DNA from: Pedobacter sp. B4-66
GTDB taxonomy: Bacteria > Bacteroidota > Bacteroidia > Sphingobacteriales > Sphingobacteriaceae
Direction: 5' to 3'
Assembly (NCBI RefSeq): GCF_018492665.1
Contig: NZ_JAFVME010000001.1
Span: 496,001-560,000, forward strand
Length of the DNA stretch: 64,000 nt
Shown here: piece after piece, positions 16,307 through 25,097 of the stretch
How the letters are laid out: each line of letters opens with the position of its first letter
Position numbering within the stretch: the first letter of the stretch is position 1
Program-made: the position numbers and the translations under genes
The notes under the pieces: generated by a model
The model's database searches: none
What the model was told of the DNA's origin: nothing
Seen by the model: only the letters and a program-made list of their open reading frames with translations

Positions 16307-17545
16307 ATGGAACAATCAGAACAATTAATACCACATCTATTTAGATCAGAGTACAGAAAACTTACAGCCGTACTCACTAAAATATTTGGACTGGAGCATA
16401 TCGAAATTGCAGAAGACATTTCCAGCGATACTTTTCTGTTGGCTTCCGAAACCTGGGGAATAAAAGGTTTACCTGAAAACCCTGTTGCCTGGCTCTATAC
16501 CGTTGCAAAAAACAAGGCTAAAGATTATTTGAAAAGGAATACCCTTTTCGAACAAAAAATCATGCCTCAAATTCAAAACAGCACTTCCGAAATTCAAGAA
16601 TTAGAGATTGATTTATCTGAACAGAACATTACAGATTGTCAGTTGCAAATGATGTTTGCTATTTGTCACCCTTCCATTTCTTCTGAAGCCCAGATCAGTT
16701 TATCACTCCGTGTACTTTGCGGTTTTGGAATTGATGAAATAGCTACCGCATTTTTAACCAACAAGGAGGTGATTAACAAAAGGCTGTTCCGGGCTAAAGA
16801 AAAACTTAGAGAAGAGCAGGTTAAGATAGAATTCCCCAATCCATCAGCAATTGAAGACAGGCTTGAAGTAGTTTTAAGGACACTATACCTTCTTTTTAAT
16901 GAAGGATATTACTCATCAGGAAAGGATATAACCTTACGAAAAGACGTTTGTCTGGAGGCCATGCGCCTAACAAACCTATTACTTGAAAATAAATCGACCA
17001 ACAAACCAGCCGTAAACGCGCTAATTTCCTTAATGTGCTTTCATGCCTCACGCTTTGAGGCAAGGGTAAACGTAAACGGAGAAACCATCCTTTATCAGGA
17101 TCAGAATGAAAATCTCTGGAATGCAGAGCTCATTCTACAAGGGCAATACTTTTTAAACCATGCTTCTGTAGGAAACAAACTCTCCAAATACCATTTGGAA
17201 GCAGGCATCGCCTATTGGCATACCCTAAAGCAAGACACAGAAGAGAAATGGGAAAGCATTTTGCAACTGTATAATAAGTTGCTGCAGTTAGAATACTCTC
17301 CAATGGCAGCCTTAAACAGAACCTACGCGTTATCAAAAGCCAATGGCAAAAACGACGCAATTATAGCCGCAGAGAAACTAAATCTGAGCAATAATCATTT
17401 ATATCATGCGCTCCTGGGCAATTTATATACAGGAATTGACAACGCTATAGCTCGTTCTCATTTTCAAACGGCTTTAAAACTGACTAAATCTAAAGCCGAT
17501 AAAACGGTTATAGCCAGAAGCATAAGCAACCTCGATGCCCTTTAA
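16307..17545 (+). CDS. ECF sigma factor with long C-terminal domain (ECF42-like, DUF6596)
   Basis: The protein has 412 residues, about twice a usual ECF sigma factor. Residues about 10-80 are sigma region 2 (ending PENPVAWLYTVAKNKAKDYLKR) and about 125-180 are region 4 (LSLRVLCGFGIDEIATAFL then INKRLFRAKEKLRE). The remaining 230 residues form the DUF6596/TPR-like extension with RTLYLLFNEGYYSS and ALNRTYALSKANG, typical of ECF42. It directs RNA polymerase to a small regulon. No anti-sigma factor is encoded nearby; the C-terminal extension and DGPF partner may provide control. TAGTTTCG at 16297-16304 resembles a -7 element but is only two bases from the ATG. Confidence 0.9.
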   Translation: MEQSEQLIPHLFRSEYRKLTAVLTKIFGLEHIEIAEDISSDTFLLASETWGIKGLPENPVAWLYTVAKNKAKDYLKRNTLFEQKIMPQIQNSTSEIQELEIDLSEQNITDCQLQMMFAICHPSISSEAQISLSLRVLCGFGIDEIATAFLTNKEVINKRLFRAKEKLREEQVKIEFPNPSAIEDRLEVVLRTLYLLFNEGYYSSGKDITLRKDVCLEAMRLTNLLLENKSTNKPAVNALISLMCFHASRFEARVNVNGETILYQDQNENLWNAELILQGQYFLNHASVGNKLSKYHLEAGIAYWHTLKQDTEEKWESILQLYNKLLQLEYSPMAALNRTYALSKANGKNDAIIAAEKLNLSNNHLYHALLGNLYTGIDNAIARSHFQTALKLTKSKADKTVIARSISNLDAL

Positions 17546-17702
17546 AGCACTCTACATTTCTAGAAATATTTTAATTAACTATTAATTAGTCTCATTTTTG
17601 GCTAAAAGAATGATTTAATTTTAATATTTTTAATCTTGAAGACATCTTAATTTACCACAGCACAATTATACCTTATTGTACTTATTTAAAACTAAACTAC
17701 CT

Positions 17703-18587
17703 ATGGAGTTATTGGAACGAAAACTACCTTTTTTGAATACATTATTGAAAGGCGTTGGTCAGATTATGCTTCAGGAGAATTCATTAACCGGACTACTTTT
17801 CTTACTTGGTATCTTTTATGGTTCTATCCTTATGGGTTTAGGTGCGGTTTTAGCTGTTTTGGCTGGTACCCTTACAGCCAAAGTATTGAGATACGACAAA
17901 AAGGAAACTGAACAAGGTTTATACGGTTTTAGTGCAGCTCTGGTTGGTGTAGCACTTATACTGTTCTTTAAACCGGTTATTATTACTTGGATAGCCATTG
18001 TAATTGGTTCTGCTTTGGCAACTATAATACAGCACTGGTGTATTGTTAAAAAAATACCCGTTTTTACCCTTCCATTTGTTCTGGTTACCTGGACGTTTAT
18101 CTATATTTTTCATCATATTTATCCAATTGCGGCTCCTGAATTGCTAACCGCCGAAACACACATCACCAATGATTTCACATTTGCGCTAAGAGGTTACGGT
18201 GAGGTTATTTTTCAAGGAAGCGCCATTTCGGGCATTATTTTCTTTATAGCCGTATTTATCAACTCACCAATTTCTGCACTTTACGGAATTGCGGGAGCAA
18301 TATTGGCCGCTACTATATCTGCATTATTTTCTGCACCTACAGAAGCCATCGAGATGGGTTTATTTAGCTACAATGCCGTTTTATGTGCCATCGTTTTTGC
18401 CGGCGACAAGCCCAAAGATGGCGCCTGGGCAGCAGTCGCGGTAATACTATCGGTATTTATTGCATTTTTAATGAATAAATTTAACTTTATTCAACTTACA
18501 TTCCCCTTTGTAGCCGCCACCTGCATTACTTTGGCGGTTAAAAATTTGAACATCAAACAAAGATTAGAACAAACTATAACTGACTAG
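17703..18587 (+). CDS. Urea transporter (UT family)
   Basis: This 294-residue membrane protein has about ten hydrophobic segments in two homologous halves, as in bacterial UT channels. Both halves carry the family pattern of a Leu/Pro-rich segment and a GLYGFSAALVGVAL / GLFSYNAVLCAIVF repeat that lines the urea pore. It would let urea cross the inner membrane. No urease or amidolyase is visible nearby. The ATG at 17703 is preferred; the frame extends to a TTG at 17676. The next gene begins two bases after its stop, so the two are one transcript. Confidence 0.85.
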   Translation: MELLERKLPFLNTLLKGVGQIMLQENSLTGLLFLLGIFYGSILMGLGAVLAVLAGTLTAKVLRYDKKETEQGLYGFSAALVGVALILFFKPVIITWIAIVIGSALATIIQHWCIVKKIPVFTLPFVLVTWTFIYIFHHIYPIAAPELLTAETHITNDFTFALRGYGEVIFQGSAISGIIFFIAVFINSPISALYGIAGAILAATISALFSAPTEAIEMGLFSYNAVLCAIVFAGDKPKDGAWAAVAVILSVFIAFLMNKFNFIQLTFPFVAATCITLAVKNLNIKQRLEQTITD

Positions 18588-18589
18588 AA

Positions 18590-18925
18590 ATGTTAAAAAC
18601 CTACCTTTTTTTATTCATTGCTATCATTTTTGAAATTGTTGCAACATCGGCTTTAAAAGCATCCGACCAATTCAGCAAACTAGTGCCATCAGTTTTAACT
18701 GTCATAGGGTATGCAACAGCATTTTATTTTTTGAGTCTTAGCCTCAACAAGCTCAATCTCGGCATTGCCTATGCAATATGGTCGGGAGTTGGCATTGTTA
18801 TGATCTCTGTAGTAGGTCTTTTACTGTTTAAGCAAAAACTCGATCTTCCGGCAATAATTGGTATTATCCTAATTATCTGTGGTGTAGTTGTTATCAATGT
18901 ATTCTCTAAAGCCGTAAGCCATTAG
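18590..18925 (+). CDS. SMR-family efflux pump, EmrE/Qac subtype
   Basis: The protein has 111 residues and four membrane segments, the standard SMR size. The essential Glu13-like acid lies in the first helix (IIFEIVATSALKAS), and the third helix carries GIAYAIWSGVGIV with the conserved Trp, as in EmrE. LDLPAIIG precedes the last helix. These features match the Qac/EmrE branch better than the guanidinium-exporting Gdx branch. It functions as an antiparallel dimer exchanging protons for cationic compounds. Coupling to the urea channel gene (two-base gap) is unusual and hints at a shared nitrogen-compound role (inference). Confidence 0.88.
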   Translation: MLKTYLFLFIAIIFEIVATSALKASDQFSKLVPSVLTVIGYATAFYFLSLSLNKLNLGIAYAIWSGVGIVMISVVGLLLFKQKLDLPAIIGIILIICGVVVINVFSKAVSH

Positions 18926-18972
18926 GGTTTTTCGCCAACTACGTCTCTTTTCCATTACACTATCTCAAAAAA

Positions 18973-19004
18973 TTTGATAGAATCGTTAATATTTGGTAAT
19001 CTTG
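18973..19004 (+). promoter_or_regulatory. Bacteroidota promoter for the acyltransferase gene
   Basis: TTTG (18973-18976), a 20-base spacer and TAATCTTG (18997-19004) fit the TTTG-N19-21-TAnnTTTG promoter with one mismatch. Transcription would start near 19010, about 47 bases before the ATG at 19057. Confidence 0.5.
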
Positions 19005-19056
19005 GCGCCACACAAATAAACCAAAACCTAGCTTCGGTTAGAGAAACAAGTAATAA

Positions 19057-20142
19057 ATGAACACAAACCAATTAAGCTCCGACATTCTAAAAACTAAACA
19101 GCATTTTGAAATACTTGATGGATTAAGAGGGATAGCCGCAATTGCCATTGTAGTGTTTCATTTTATGGAAATGGTGTACCTTCCAGGCGATAACTTCATT
19201 GCACATGGTTTTCTTGCAGTAGATTTTTTCTTTTGCTTATCTGGATTTGTGATTGCTTATGCTTACGATGACCGTTTGCAAAAAATGGGTATCAAGGAAT
19301 TTTTCAAATCCAGGCTGATCAGGCTCCACCCACTGGTTGTATTAGGTTCCGTAATGGGACTATTGGCTTTTTTATATGATCCATTTGGTGGCGGTTCGGA
19401 ACTTTATAGTACAGGAAAAGTAGCACTTATTTTCATATGCTCTATCCTACTTATCCCTTTCCCGGTAATTACGGAGCGTTCTTTTAATCTTTTCGGCCTC
19501 AATGCCCCTTCCTGGTCTTTATTCTGGGAATATGTTGCCAATATCCTGTATGCTTTTGTACTTTCCAGACTCCACAGGCGTTACCTGCTGATTCTTGCCT
19601 TTATTTCCGTATTTGTACTTTGTTATGCAAGTTACCGTGCCGGCGGCTCCCTATTGGGCGGCTGGGCTGGTGAAAACTTTTGGGATGGCGGTGCCCGTAT
19701 AGCCTATTCTTTTTTAGCAGGCATGCTGATTTTCCGTTTCAACTGGATCATCAAAACTAAACTAGGCTTCATAGGTCTTTCCATCTTGCTGTCATTGGCT
19801 TTTGTGGTACCCTTCACTACCTGGAACTGGCTAACAGAGCCATTGGTGGTATTGGTTTATTTCCCTGTACTGATTGCTCTTGGTGCTGGCGCCCAACTAT
19901 CGCAGGGTCTTAAAAAGATCTGCATATTCTTCGGTAAAATATCCTATCCTTTATACATGACGCATTATGCGGCGATCTGGATATTCTTAAACTATTACAC
20001 CAAGTATAAACCGGCAACCGGACAACTAACCATAATCATCATTACTGGCACTATCCTTCTGCTTGGTGTAGCCTACCTGGTAATGGTATTTTACGACATT
20101 CCTGTAAGAAAGTATTTAACCAGTAAAAGAAAACAAGCTTAA
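19057..20142 (+). CDS. Acyltransferase family 3 (OafA/YrhL-like)
   Basis: This 361-residue inner-membrane protein has about ten hydrophobic segments. The N-terminus has the catalytic pattern LDGLRGIAAIAIVVFHF, with the His used by family members to transfer acyl groups, and then AVDFFFCLSGFVIAY. The end carries GKISYPLYMTHYAAIW, also typical. Members acylate sugars of lipopolysaccharide, capsule, peptidoglycan or small molecules using cytoplasmic acyl-CoA. It lies alone with its own promoter and is far from the polysaccharide locus, so the acceptor is unknown. Confidence 0.88.
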   Translation: MNTNQLSSDILKTKQHFEILDGLRGIAAIAIVVFHFMEMVYLPGDNFIAHGFLAVDFFFCLSGFVIAYAYDDRLQKMGIKEFFKSRLIRLHPLVVLGSVMGLLAFLYDPFGGGSELYSTGKVALIFICSILLIPFPVITERSFNLFGLNAPSWSLFWEYVANILYAFVLSRLHRRYLLILAFISVFVLCYASYRAGGSLLGGWAGENFWDGGARIAYSFLAGMLIFRFNWIIKTKLGFIGLSILLSLAFVVPFTTWNWLTEPLVVLVYFPVLIALGAGAQLSQGLKKICIFFGKISYPLYMTHYAAIWIFLNYYTKYKPATGQLTIIIITGTILLLGVAYLVMVFYDIPVRKYLTSKRKQA

Positions 20143-20215
20143 AAAAGGTTAATGGTAATTGATTTGTAATTTCACAAAATCAAACTGGAGTTACTGGTTT
20201 TCACTATAACATGTC

Positions 20216-20264
20216 AGACTCAACTCAGACTTACCTTAGACTCAAGTCAGACTTCGGTTAGACT
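20216..20264. repeat. Tandem 22-base repeat, about 2.2 copies
   Basis: AGACTCAACTCAGACTTACC plus TT (20216-20237) is followed directly by AGACTCAAGTCAGACTTCGG plus TT (20238-20259) and by a third AGACT start (20260-20264). The two full copies differ at four positions. It lies in the 228-base gap between the convergent acyltransferase gene and the large secreted protein gene. No function is evident. Confidence 0.6.
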
Positions 20265-20370
20265 ATAGCCTAATAAACTCTTATTTTATTGTCTTTTCAA
20301 CCTTTTATCAATCTCTTATTGACTTAATGCCGACCAATACTCCTAAACGGGTAAATTAAACACCAACTGA

Positions 20371-22572
20371 CTATTTAAGGCTTTTTAAATATCGATAAAT
20401 ACCGTTTTCTTTTAATAAAACGGTATTATTCCAAAACTGCTCATCATCCAAAGTATCATAACTATAGTCCCACTTGGTAATTGTAGCTAGATTTCCCATG
20501 ACGCTATTATTAATTACTCCTTTTTTCTTTATAGACCTCGGAAAATAATTCCATTCGTAAACTTCATCTGAGCCGGAAAGAATCACAAAATACCTTACCG
20601 TAACTACCCCTTTATCATCTTTAACCTCTATTGGATTGATGACAACCTTTTTATTTGAATCATAAATTAACACAAAGTCTTTCAAAGCAGACTCGTAGCC
20701 GGAAATTTGATGCTGTTTTGATTTAATAGCTGCATCATAAAATGGCTTAAAGATATTATTAGCTATACTATCTTTAAGCACCTTTTCTGCAGCAGCTTTT
20801 TCTTCTTTTAAACGCTCGGCAACTAATTCATACATCCCTATATAGTTCCTGTTTTCACGTTCTTCATCTTCCCACATATCCTTGTAATCTTCCCAGTCTG
20901 GATGCTTTCTTTTATCCTCTATTTTCTCAAATAGCTTTCCTTCCCAAAAATCAGAATCAATTTCTGTTTGGCCATCTTTAAAATATCCCCAACCCTGCAA
21001 ATTATTTAGGTACTTCAACTTCCCTTCGCTTTCATTTTCTGCCTCAAAATAAGTGACCATATCTTTTTTATAGTACCAAAGGCCATTGCTTAAAATACCT
21101 TTAATGATATATGCATAATTCTGTGGGATATCCAGAAAATCCTTATCTCTAATAGTACTTCCTGACAATATCTTCACATTATGATCCTTCTTACTATCCG
21201 AGAGACCTTTTAGATTTTGCTTATCCACTTTACGAAATAAGAAACCTATGAATTTACTTTTATTATCATTATAGAACGTTTGATATAGATCCGGAAGATT
21301 GATTGTACTATCCGATTCACCAATTACAGATTTTATTAATGATGGATCTGAGTTCTTTAAAAAGATATCGGTTTTAATGACCTCAAACCTTTTTAGGGCT
21401 AACATCCGTTCGTCCTGCAATGTTTTATTATTTGATGCAATTTGGAGAATCACATCTGGTAGAGCAGCTGATAATGCGTTATTAATAATGCACTGAATAG
21501 AACCATCACAAGCAAATTCAAATCCCTGATTAATTTGATCACCAGTATATTCTTTATCCACCACTAAGGAATTGCTTTCAGCTTCATATAATTGCACCTT
21601 AAGGTGCAATACAAATTTCCCCTTTTCTTTTGCGACATGCGCAGACGGGAAGCTTAGCACATAAGGCATTTTCTCATCTACGGCAATCTTTGCCAGATCA
21701 GTTAGCCCATTTTCTGCAGTTATATCTTTTAGAAGAATCAGCGTATTTGGGAAACGCTCGATAAACCGATAGCCGAGGTAGTCTTGACAAAACAAGGGAA
21801 TTTGGTTAAAAAAATTTAGCTTTCTCATATACTCAATGCCACTTTGTCTCATCAACCTTATATTTTCATCCTTTTTATTTGACAAATCTGGTTGTTCCTG
21901 ATTATCAATGTTTCGTTTTAACGCCTTATTTTTTTCTTCAATAGCCTTAGTTGCTGAAGGATCAAAACTAATTTTACCAGGGGAGATAATTAACAGTTCA
22001 GGCTCAAATTTACTTTTAGGAGCCTCTTTAATTACTCGCTTCTCTTTAACCTTAGTTTTAATGACCACTCCAAATAGCATCTCTGAAACATTATACCCCT
22101 TTAATTCGGCAGCGTCAATAACATCAACACTAATAAATGTACTATCAGCAATGCTTGCAAGATCACCTTCGTAATTGTTTTTTAAGACTTTCCCATTTAA
22201 GATATATTGGATTTTTTGATCGCCCGCATTGCGGGTAAGTATTTCTTGATACTTGGGCGACTTTGATGACAAGTACTTCTGAAAAATTTGTCGGCAGTGA
22301 ACTTTAGTTTCAATCAAAACAACTCCATTCCTACCCTTTTCGCCATAAGACTTGGAAGATTCTGGCTTAAGAACAGTTACCATAGCAATATCATCCGGAT
22401 TTATATTACTCATCCCAGATTTGAGTATCTCTTTCCCATCCATAAAGAATAAAGGATCCTTATTGGCATCTCCTCCAGGCTTTGTCGTATCCTGAGCTAA
22501 AAGCCCAAAAGAACAGAAAATGAAGAAAACGAAGATAGTTGCAATTGTTAGAGGTTTATTCTTGTAGACCAT
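20371..22572 (-). CDS. Secreted protein with two TonB-plug-like modules, function unknown
   Basis: The product has 733 residues from the ATG at 22572. After a signal peptide (hydrophobic FVFFIFCSFGLLAQ) come two modules that resemble the small plug-like domain of TonB receptors. The first reads PLFFMDGKEI, then GEKGRNGVVLIETK; the second reads QYILNGKVLKNN, then SEMLFGVVIKTK. The central region has an acidic, charged helix-rich stretch (DKRKHPDWEDYKDMWEDEER), and the C-terminus repeats WYYKKD/YEWNYFPRS strands. I do not recognise the whole protein. It is divergent from, and 120 bases away from, a siderophore-type TonB receptor gene, so an envelope role linked to uptake is possible but unproven. 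Confidence 0.7.
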   Translation of the reverse strand: MVYKNKPLTIATIFVFFIFCSFGLLAQDTTKPGGDANKDPLFFMDGKEILKSGMSNINPDDIAMVTVLKPESSKSYGEKGRNGVVLIETKVHCRQIFQKYLSSKSPKYQEILTRNAGDQKIQYILNGKVLKNNYEGDLASIADSTFISVDVIDAAELKGYNVSEMLFGVVIKTKVKEKRVIKEAPKSKFEPELLIISPGKISFDPSATKAIEEKNKALKRNIDNQEQPDLSNKKDENIRLMRQSGIEYMRKLNFFNQIPLFCQDYLGYRFIERFPNTLILLKDITAENGLTDLAKIAVDEKMPYVLSFPSAHVAKEKGKFVLHLKVQLYEAESNSLVVDKEYTGDQINQGFEFACDGSIQCIINNALSAALPDVILQIASNNKTLQDERMLALKRFEVIKTDIFLKNSDPSLIKSVIGESDSTINLPDLYQTFYNDNKSKFIGFLFRKVDKQNLKGLSDSKKDHNVKILSGSTIRDKDFLDIPQNYAYIIKGILSNGLWYYKKDMVTYFEAENESEGKLKYLNNLQGWGYFKDGQTEIDSDFWEGKLFEKIEDKRKHPDWEDYKDMWEDEERENRNYIGMYELVAERLKEEKAAAEKVLKDSIANNIFKPFYDAAIKSKQHQISGYESALKDFVLIYDSNKKVVINPIEVKDDKGVVTVRYFVILSGSDEVYEWNYFPRSIKKKGVINNSVMGNLATITKWDYSYDTLDDEQFWNNTVLLKENGIYRYLKSLK

Positions 22573-22630
22573 GAGTGAAAGGTTAATATGCAATATTAAG
22601 AAGAATAAAATAAGTTTTCACTTAAAGTTG

Positions 22631-22661
22631 TTTGTATTAAATCTAAATAAGAATACCTTTG
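22631..22661 (+). promoter_or_regulatory. Bacteroidota promoter for the TonB receptor operon
   Basis: TTTG (22631-22634), a 19-base spacer and TACCTTTG (22654-22661) match the consensus TTTG-N19-TAnnTTTG exactly. The ATG at 22693 lies about 25 bases after the expected start of transcription. This is the best promoter match found in the window. Confidence 0.75.
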
Positions 22662-22692
22662 CCGGCAGTTTTAATTATTACACAAACAAACT

Positions 22693-25095
22693 ATGCCAGA
22701 TTCCCAAATCAAAACGCATGCTCAAAAACAATCTACTTTATTAACAAGTAAATACAAATTATTACTGATTCTATCATCTCTGTTTCTTACTATCGCACCT
22801 TTTATCTCATTCGGACAAAACAACAACGGTTCGAAGGCTACATTATCAGGTACAGTTAACGATACAGAAGGCCAACCGCTGAAATATGCAACTGTTGTAG
22901 TTAGCGGCGGAAAAAGCACTCCTACAGACAACTTAGGTAAATTCCTGATCAAAGATCTTTCTGTCGGTAGCCATCGTATCAGTGTTAGCCTGGTTGGTTA
23001 TCAAACTGTAACTAAAGAGGTAAAACTTACTGCTGATACTACTACCGAAGTTTCTTTTGTACTTGAGATAGGAAATGCGCTCTCTGAAGTCATTGTTACA
23101 GCTGGTAGAAAACCGGAGAGCCTTAAAGATGTCCCTTCTTCTGTAACTATCCTTACCGCTCGAGATGTAAAGGAACAGCTAAATGTTAACCCTTCAGTCT
23201 CTGCAATACTTGGAAATACAGTTCCGGGTCTTGGAACTTCCAGTAATAAGGCAACCAATTCTGGACAGACCCTCCGCGGCCGTCAGGTACTGGTGTTGAT
23301 TGATGGTATTCCTCAATCTACTCCACTTATGAACGGAAGTCGTGACATCCGTACACTTGATCCTGCGGCCATCGAGCGCGTTGAGGTTATTAAGGGGGCA
23401 ACTTCTATTTATGGTAATGGATCTGCAGGTGGTATCATCAACTTCATTACTAAAAAACCTGTTGCAGACAAAACGTTTAGCGGCACAACCAGCGTTGGAC
23501 TAAATGGCAACCTTGTACATCCATCAAATACAGCCGGATACAGGTTTTCGCAAAGTTTTTCAGGAACGGTAAAAAAGTTCTCTTATGTGGTTAACGGCAC
23601 TTACAATTATACTGGCGTACTTAGAGACGCTAAAGGAAACGTAAATGCTCAGGCAGATGGACTTGGCGAGAATTCACTGTACAATACTTTTATCAAATTA
23701 GCTTATAAGCCAAACGAACATAGTGAGATTATCGCCTCATACAACCTCTTCAGAAGTGTGCAGAGCAGTGACTATATCAATGTAACAGGAAAATACTTGG
23801 AAAGCCCTTCTGTTGGCAAAAAAGGCGATGATCTGGGAGAACCCGCAGGAACGCCATACAACCATAATGCCCTAATTTCCTATCATAACGATGCCTTGCC
23901 TTTGAGCAGTTCCCTTGATATTTCGGCTTATTACAATAGTTTTGTTTCTATGAACAGGTATGTAGAAAAGGCAACAGCTTGGTACGGTCCGGGTCAAACG
24001 AAGATACAGTCATTCAAAAAGGGTGTTCGCTTAACATTAAACACACCCTGGCAGATGGGCGCCATCGGCAACGGAGAACTCACTTATGGACTCGATCTGC
24101 TAAATGACCGAACTAACCAGATTCTTACAGATGGCAGGGTATATATTCCGGATATGAACATGCTCAATCTTGCACCATATGCCCAAATGAAAATGGACAT
24201 AATGACCAACTTCGTTTTGAAGGCCGGAATCCGCTATGAAAATGCCGACGTTAAAGTACATGATTTCAAAACTATCGCCAAAGGCCCCAATGGTGAAGGC
24301 AGCATTGCGGTAAGCGGAGGTAAAATTCCTTATAATGCAACTACTTTCAACGCAGGTTTACGATACAACAAATATGATATTTTCAATCCTTTTGTGAGTT
24401 TTTCTCAAGGATTTGCAATTAATGAATTGGGCCGTATATTGAGAAGTGCAACTAGCAATACACTGGAGAGCATTGCCACGGACCCTATTATTACCAATAA
24501 TTACGAGGCAGGTTTCAGCAGCAGACTTGGTATTGTCAATTTAACTGCGTCTTATTATATCAGCACATCCAAATTAGGTGCCAACCTTGTTGATATTGAT
24601 GGTTTTCTAGTGCCTCAACGCGAGCCGGAACGCATACAAGGATATGAAATTGCAGCTGATGTTTACTTTAGTAAGCAGTGGACATTTGGAGGTAGTTACT
24701 CATTTGTAGAAGGTAAAGCGGAACAGGCAAGTGGCACAAAAGTATATATGAACGGCTTACGCATTGCCCCGCCCAAAGCTACCGCTTACCTTGGTTACCG
24801 ACCATTAAGCTCACTTGACATGAAACTTTATTGGGTATATACCGGAAGTCGTGATCGTTTTGATGTTCGCGCTAATGGTTTGTATGCTAATAGCGAAGGT
24901 GTTGTGAAACCGGTAAGTCTTTTCAATCTTTCGGCCGGCTACCGGATTAACAGTAAATGGTCTGCAGGACTTGGTGTGGAGAACCTTCTGAACAGTTCTT
25001 ACTATCCAGTGGTAAGTCAATATCGGGCTATTGATGCAGAATATGTGCGTGGTAATGGTGCAACTATGAGTCTTAACCTTTCTTATAACTTTTAA
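22693..25095 (+). CDS. TonB-dependent siderophore-type receptor
   Basis: This outer-membrane receptor of 800 residues has a signal peptide (about 1-42, ending FISFGQ). A carboxypeptidase-regulatory-like domain (about 50-125, GTVNDTEGQPLKYATVVV) is followed by a plug domain (about 145-255, VEVIKGATSIYGNGSAGGIINF). A beta-barrel runs to the end with a terminal Phe (LNLSYNF). It has no SusD partner, and the plug is of the FhuA/FecA-like siderophore kind, so it imports an iron chelate or similar metal complex using TonB energy. The next gene, a PepSY membrane reductase-like protein, starts two bases after its stop, which supports iron acquisition. Confidence 0.9.
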   Translation: MPDSQIKTHAQKQSTLLTSKYKLLLILSSLFLTIAPFISFGQNNNGSKATLSGTVNDTEGQPLKYATVVVSGGKSTPTDNLGKFLIKDLSVGSHRISVSLVGYQTVTKEVKLTADTTTEVSFVLEIGNALSEVIVTAGRKPESLKDVPSSVTILTARDVKEQLNVNPSVSAILGNTVPGLGTSSNKATNSGQTLRGRQVLVLIDGIPQSTPLMNGSRDIRTLDPAAIERVEVIKGATSIYGNGSAGGIINFITKKPVADKTFSGTTSVGLNGNLVHPSNTAGYRFSQSFSGTVKKFSYVVNGTYNYTGVLRDAKGNVNAQADGLGENSLYNTFIKLAYKPNEHSEIIASYNLFRSVQSSDYINVTGKYLESPSVGKKGDDLGEPAGTPYNHNALISYHNDALPLSSSLDISAYYNSFVSMNRYVEKATAWYGPGQTKIQSFKKGVRLTLNTPWQMGAIGNGELTYGLDLLNDRTNQILTDGRVYIPDMNMLNLAPYAQMKMDIMTNFVLKAGIRYENADVKVHDFKTIAKGPNGEGSIAVSGGKIPYNATTFNAGLRYNKYDIFNPFVSFSQGFAINELGRILRSATSNTLESIATDPIITNNYEAGFSSRLGIVNLTASYYISTSKLGANLVDIDGFLVPQREPERIQGYEIAADVYFSKQWTFGGSYSFVEGKAEQASGTKVYMNGLRIAPPKATAYLGYRPLSSLDMKLYWVYTGSRDRFDVRANGLYANSEGVVKPVSLFNLSAGYRINSKWSAGLGVENLLNSSYYPVVSQYRAIDAEYVRGNGATMSLNLSYNF

Positions 25096-25097
25096 TA

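Noticed and set aside
17556..17567. Perfect palindrome ATTTCTAGAAAT after the sigma factor gene
   Set aside because: Twelve AT-rich bases with no spacer can arise by chance; no further support for an operator or terminator.
18590..18925. Guanidinium exporter (Gdx-type SMR) and a guanidine riboswitch upstream
   Set aside because: The helix-3 sequence AIWSGVGIV is of the EmrE/Qac type, and no guanidine riboswitch structure was seen upstream.
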